Source: Desulfobulbaceae bacterium
GTDB lineage: Bacteria; Desulfobacterota; Desulfobulbia; Desulfobulbales; Desulfocapsaceae
Length of the DNA: 7,638 nucleotides
Direction: 5' to 3'
Assembly: GCA_031256095.1 (NCBI GenBank)
Contig: JAIRRG010000133.1
Location: forward strand, 1-7,638
Shown here one piece after another: positions 5,675-7,638 of the stretch. How positions within the stretch are numbered: the first letter of the stretch is position 1; every line of letters starts with the position of its first letter. The translations under genes were made by a program, and so were the position numbers. The notes under the pieces were generated by a model, which was not told the DNA's origin, ran no database searches, and worked only from the letters and a program-made list of their open reading frames with translations.

Positions 5675-5680
5675 CTCCTT
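5675..5680 (-). promoter_or_regulatory. strong ribosome-binding site of the downstream receiver gene
   Basis: AAGGAG on the minus strand, six bases before the ATG at 5668. It is the best Shine-Dalgarno match in the operon, at a gene that is not translationally overlapped, suggesting this receiver is made in comparatively high amounts. Confidence 0.7.
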
Positions 5681-5697
5681 GTAGTTGGATTTCCCAC

Positions 5698-6357
5698 TCA
5701 GCCTTCACCCCCGGTAAAAATGAGTTCACAGCGCTGTTCCGGGCAATATGTCATCCAACGGGCCGGGGCGGAAGCAAGAAGGGCCGACAGGGGCGAGGTT
5801 GGGCAAAAGTCCTCGCTCAGACAGTTCAAACCGCCAAAAGCGACCATCGGCTGGCCATCGCGTTCGCCCGGCATCAGGCGGAGGGTGCCGCCGTTATCAC
5901 AGAATTGCATGGCTTCCAGCAGCGCCGTCCACAGCAGGTTTTCAACGAGAAAAGGATTGCCTCTGGTCAGCCGCGCCGTGCCCTCCGGGGGCGTTGTCAC
6001 TTCGACTATCAGCCTTTTCGCCGCCGTCAGCCGCCGCGCCAGAAAGACCACGAGACGGCAGCAGTCTTCCAGGTTGATTTCGTCCTCGAACTGATCGACA
6101 CTGTGGGCGAAGCGGCTGATATAATCCAATAGCTCATCAGCCCGGCGTACTTGCTTGGCGATGCCCTCGCAGATGCGTCCCAGCCGCTCCGGCTCAATGG
6201 CCCGGCCCTTCTGAGCCATGAACGTCATGTCTTCGAGCAGGCCATTATTTTCATTAATGATGGCCAGAACATTCTTCAATTCGTGGCAGGCTGTGGTTGA
6301 GACCTTGCCGAAAAAAGCCAAACCGGTTTCGCCGACCAGGCCATAGTCAAAGTTCAT
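5698..6357 (-). CDS. histidine-kinase-like protein with degenerate ATPase domain (possible phosphotransferase)
   Basis: A 219-residue soluble protein without membrane segments or sensor domain. Residues about 13-85 form a dimerisation/phospho-acceptor (HisKA-like) helix pair with His25 in ACHELKNVLAIINE, very like the H-box of the sensor kinase encoded upstream. Residues about 95-219 correspond to the catalytic ATPase domain. The N-box (NPFLVENLLWTALLEAM) lacks the metal-binding Asn, the place of the DxGxG box reads FGGLNCLSEDF, and no GxGLGL box exists. ATP binding is therefore unlikely. The gene overlaps the preceding receiver gene by four bases (ATGA). The build resembles phosphotransferases derived from kinases, such as ChpT or Spo0B, which pass phosphate between receivers. 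It could instead be a regulator of the partner kinase or a decaying kinase; the clean overlapping frame argues against decay. Confidence 0.8.
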   Translation of the reverse strand: MNFDYGLVGETGLAFFGKVSTTACHELKNVLAIINENNGLLEDMTFMAQKGRAIEPERLGRICEGIAKQVRRADELLDYISRFAHSVDQFEDEINLEDCCRLVVFLARRLTAAKRLIVEVTTPPEGTARLTRGNPFLVENLLWTALLEAMQFCDNGGTLRLMPGERDGQPMVAFGGLNCLSEDFCPTSPLSALLASAPARWMTYCPEQRCELIFTGGEG

Positions 6358-6722
6358 GGCTTCTCCTCGGATGCCGCGGCCGCTTCCTTGATTTTGGCAA
6401 GCAGGGCCTCAATGTTGATTGGCTTCAAAAGGTAGAAAGCCGAAGCCGACCGGCCAGCGACATAATCCTCTTCTGAGCCGTGACCGGTGAGAAAGATGAA
6501 CTTCATCTGCGGGCAATGCTCCTCAAGGAGCGCTTTCACTTCCAGGCCGCTGATGCCGGGCATTTTCATATCAAGGACCGCCACCTGAAAACAGGAGGCC
6601 TTCACCAGCTCCACCGCCTCGGCGGGGTTTGAAGTGTAGGCCACTTCGATGCCGCGGTAGTGCAGGCGCTCGGCCAGTGTGCTGATGAATTCAAGTTCGT
6701 CGTCAACCAGCAGAATTTTCAT
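6354..6722 (-). CDS. single-domain response regulator (receiver only), upstream copy
   Basis: A 122-residue CheY-like receiver. Asp7-Asp8, phospho-acceptor Asp51 (VAVLDMKMPGISG), Thr79 (FLTGHGS) and Lys100-Pro101 (FYLLKPI) are intact. The protein ends about 20 residues after the lysine, so there is no output domain. The ATG at 6722 lies inside the end of the sensor kinase gene (20-base overlap) with GGGAG upstream, and its TGA overlaps the next ATG by four bases. Being cotranslated with the kinase, it is the likely direct target of that kinase and may hand the phosphate to the histidine protein encoded next. It is clearly different in sequence from the second receiver of the operon, so this is not a recent duplication. 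Confidence 0.95.
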   Translation of the reverse strand: MKILLVDDELEFISTLAERLHYRGIEVAYTSNPAEAVELVKASCFQVAVLDMKMPGISGLEVKALLEEHCPQMKFIFLTGHGSEEDYVAGRSASAFYLLKPINIEALLAKIKEAAAASEEKP

Positions 6723-7638
6723 TGTTTTTCTCCCTGGATTTCGCCGGTGGCTCGAGCGGTAGGGTCACGGTGAACGTCGTGCCGACACCGACTGTGCTGT
6801 CCACAGCGATATCGCCGCCCAGTTCCTTGACCAGGCCATAGGTGATGGAAAGACCCAGACCGGTACCGCCGGTTTTGGTTTTTGTCGAAAAAAACGGCTC
6901 AAATATCTTGTCGAGATTTTCTCTGGCGATACCGGTGCCGCTGTCACTCACCGAGGCGCGGATGGTTTCGGGATTCTCCATTTTGACATCGACCATCAGC
7001 TTGCCGCCTTTATCCATGGCGGCAAAGGCGTTGTTGATCAGGTTGAGAAACACCTGCTGCAGCTTGCCGCGGTCGCTGTGGAACGGCGGCACATCGTCGG
7101 CGAAGTTGGTTTTGACCTCAATGCCCCGGTATGCCGCCTCCTTCTTCAGGAAACCCAGCACCTCGTCAATGACGGTATCGAGCCGCATTTCCTCAAAAAC
7201 GCTGTCAATATGACGGGCGAAGCTGAGAAGGCGTTTCGTGATCTTGCCGCAGCGTTCGACCGAGGCCAGCACCGAATCAATCAGGCCGATGATCTTTTGA
7301 TCCTTTGCGTAGGATTCGGTGAAAGAAAAGATGTCTTTGATCAGCCCGGCCTTTTCGTTGATGATGGCCAAGGGGTTGTTGACCTCATGGGCGACGCCGG
7401 CGGCCAGGCGGCCAATCGATGCCAGCTTGTTGTACTGCTCGACATCGCGCATGGCGGCCCGCTGGCGCATATCAAGCTGATACATGCTGTTGACCATGTG
7501 GGTGACGACCGAAAAGATCACCAACAAAATAACGACGATGCTGACAGCGACAAAGGCCATCATAACCATGCCGGTGTCGCGCCAGAAACGGATCAGGTCG
7601 TTGCCGCGTTTGACAATCATCACCACATAAGGCGAATC
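6703..7638 (-). CDS. membrane sensor histidine kinase, 5' end beyond window
   Basis: The frame is open to the right edge, reading DSPYVVMIVKRGNDL before any convincing start, so the sensor domain and true start lie outside. Visible in order are the end of an extracytoplasmic domain, one membrane helix (about 7500-7569, rich in V, I, L, M), a short linker without a clear HAMP domain, then HisKA with the phospho-accepting His (codon 7387-7389, AHEVNNPLAIINE). A complete ATPase domain follows, with N-box FLNLINNAFAAM, DSGTGI, EPFFSTK and GGTGLGLS. It should be an active kinase. SPY followed by a hydrophobic strand and a helix is typical of the end of a Cache-type periplasmic sensor, an inference from the last few residues. 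It leads into two receivers and a kinase-like protein, its likely partners. The stimulus is unknown. Confidence 0.94.
   Translation of the reverse strand, partial: DSPYVVMIVKRGNDLIRFWRDTGMVMMAFVAVSIVVILLVIFSVVTHMVNSMYQLDMRQRAAMRDVEQYNKLASIGRLAAGVAHEVNNPLAIINEKAGLIKDIFSFTESYAKDQKIIGLIDSVLASVERCGKITKRLLSFARHIDSVFEEMRLDTVIDEVLGFLKKEAAYRGIEVKTNFADDVPPFHSDRGKLQQVFLNLINNAFAAMDKGGKLMVDVKMENPETIRASVSDSGTGIARENLDKIFEPFFSTKTKTGGTGLGLSITYGLVKELGGDIAVDSTVGVGTTFTVTLPLEPPAKSREKNNENSAG

Noticed and set aside
7620..7626. GTG or ATG at 7620-7626 as the true start of the sensor kinase.
   Set aside because: The frame stays open to the edge and the preceding residues (DSPYVV) look like the end of a periplasmic sensor domain. 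A start here would leave the kinase without a sensor.

Overview
The window (about 55% G+C by eye) looks like chromosomal DNA of a Gram-negative bacterium, most likely a member of the Desulfobacterota (former Deltaproteobacteria). That placement is an inference. It rests on the long-insert thiolase beside an AMP-forming acyl-CoA ligase, and on a membrane sensor kinase in a tight operon with single-domain receivers. No rRNA or other firm taxonomic marker is present. All intact genes lie on the minus strand. The only plus-strand gene is a broken transposase.

Right-hand block (about 4486-7638, transcribed right to left): a sensor histidine kinase that runs off the right edge, a stand-alone receiver, a short kinase-like protein with a good phospho-accepting histidine but a ruined ATP-binding domain, a second stand-alone receiver, and a Sir2-family NAD-dependent protein deacylase. 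Consecutive genes overlap by 20 or 4 bases or are separated by 29 or 16 bases, so they are probably one operon. The order kinase / receiver / His-only pseudo-kinase / receiver is what a His-Asp-His-Asp phosphorelay would need, with the sirtuin as the last gene.

Middle (about 3303-4485): a 722-bp degraded IS1595-family (IS1016-like) insertion sequence with 17/18-matched terminal inverted repeats. Its transposase is read in three frames: one shift lies in a run of nine A, the other in a C/A/G-rich patch. Between it and the sirtuin lies a hairpin-rich stretch that could terminate transcription from both sides. To its left is an AT-rich control region with palindromes and repeated TACTYACTG motifs, suitable as operators for the adjacent TetR-type regulator.

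Left-hand block (1-3302, minus strand): a TetR-type regulator whose stop overlaps the start of an acetyl-CoA C-acyltransferase (ATGA), followed 91 bases later by an AMP-forming acyl-CoA ligase cut by the left edge. Together they look like a self-regulated fatty-acid activation and thiolysis operon. A sirtuin nearby is suggestive because AMP-forming acyl-CoA synthetases are known targets of reversible lysine acylation, but a direct link is only an inference.
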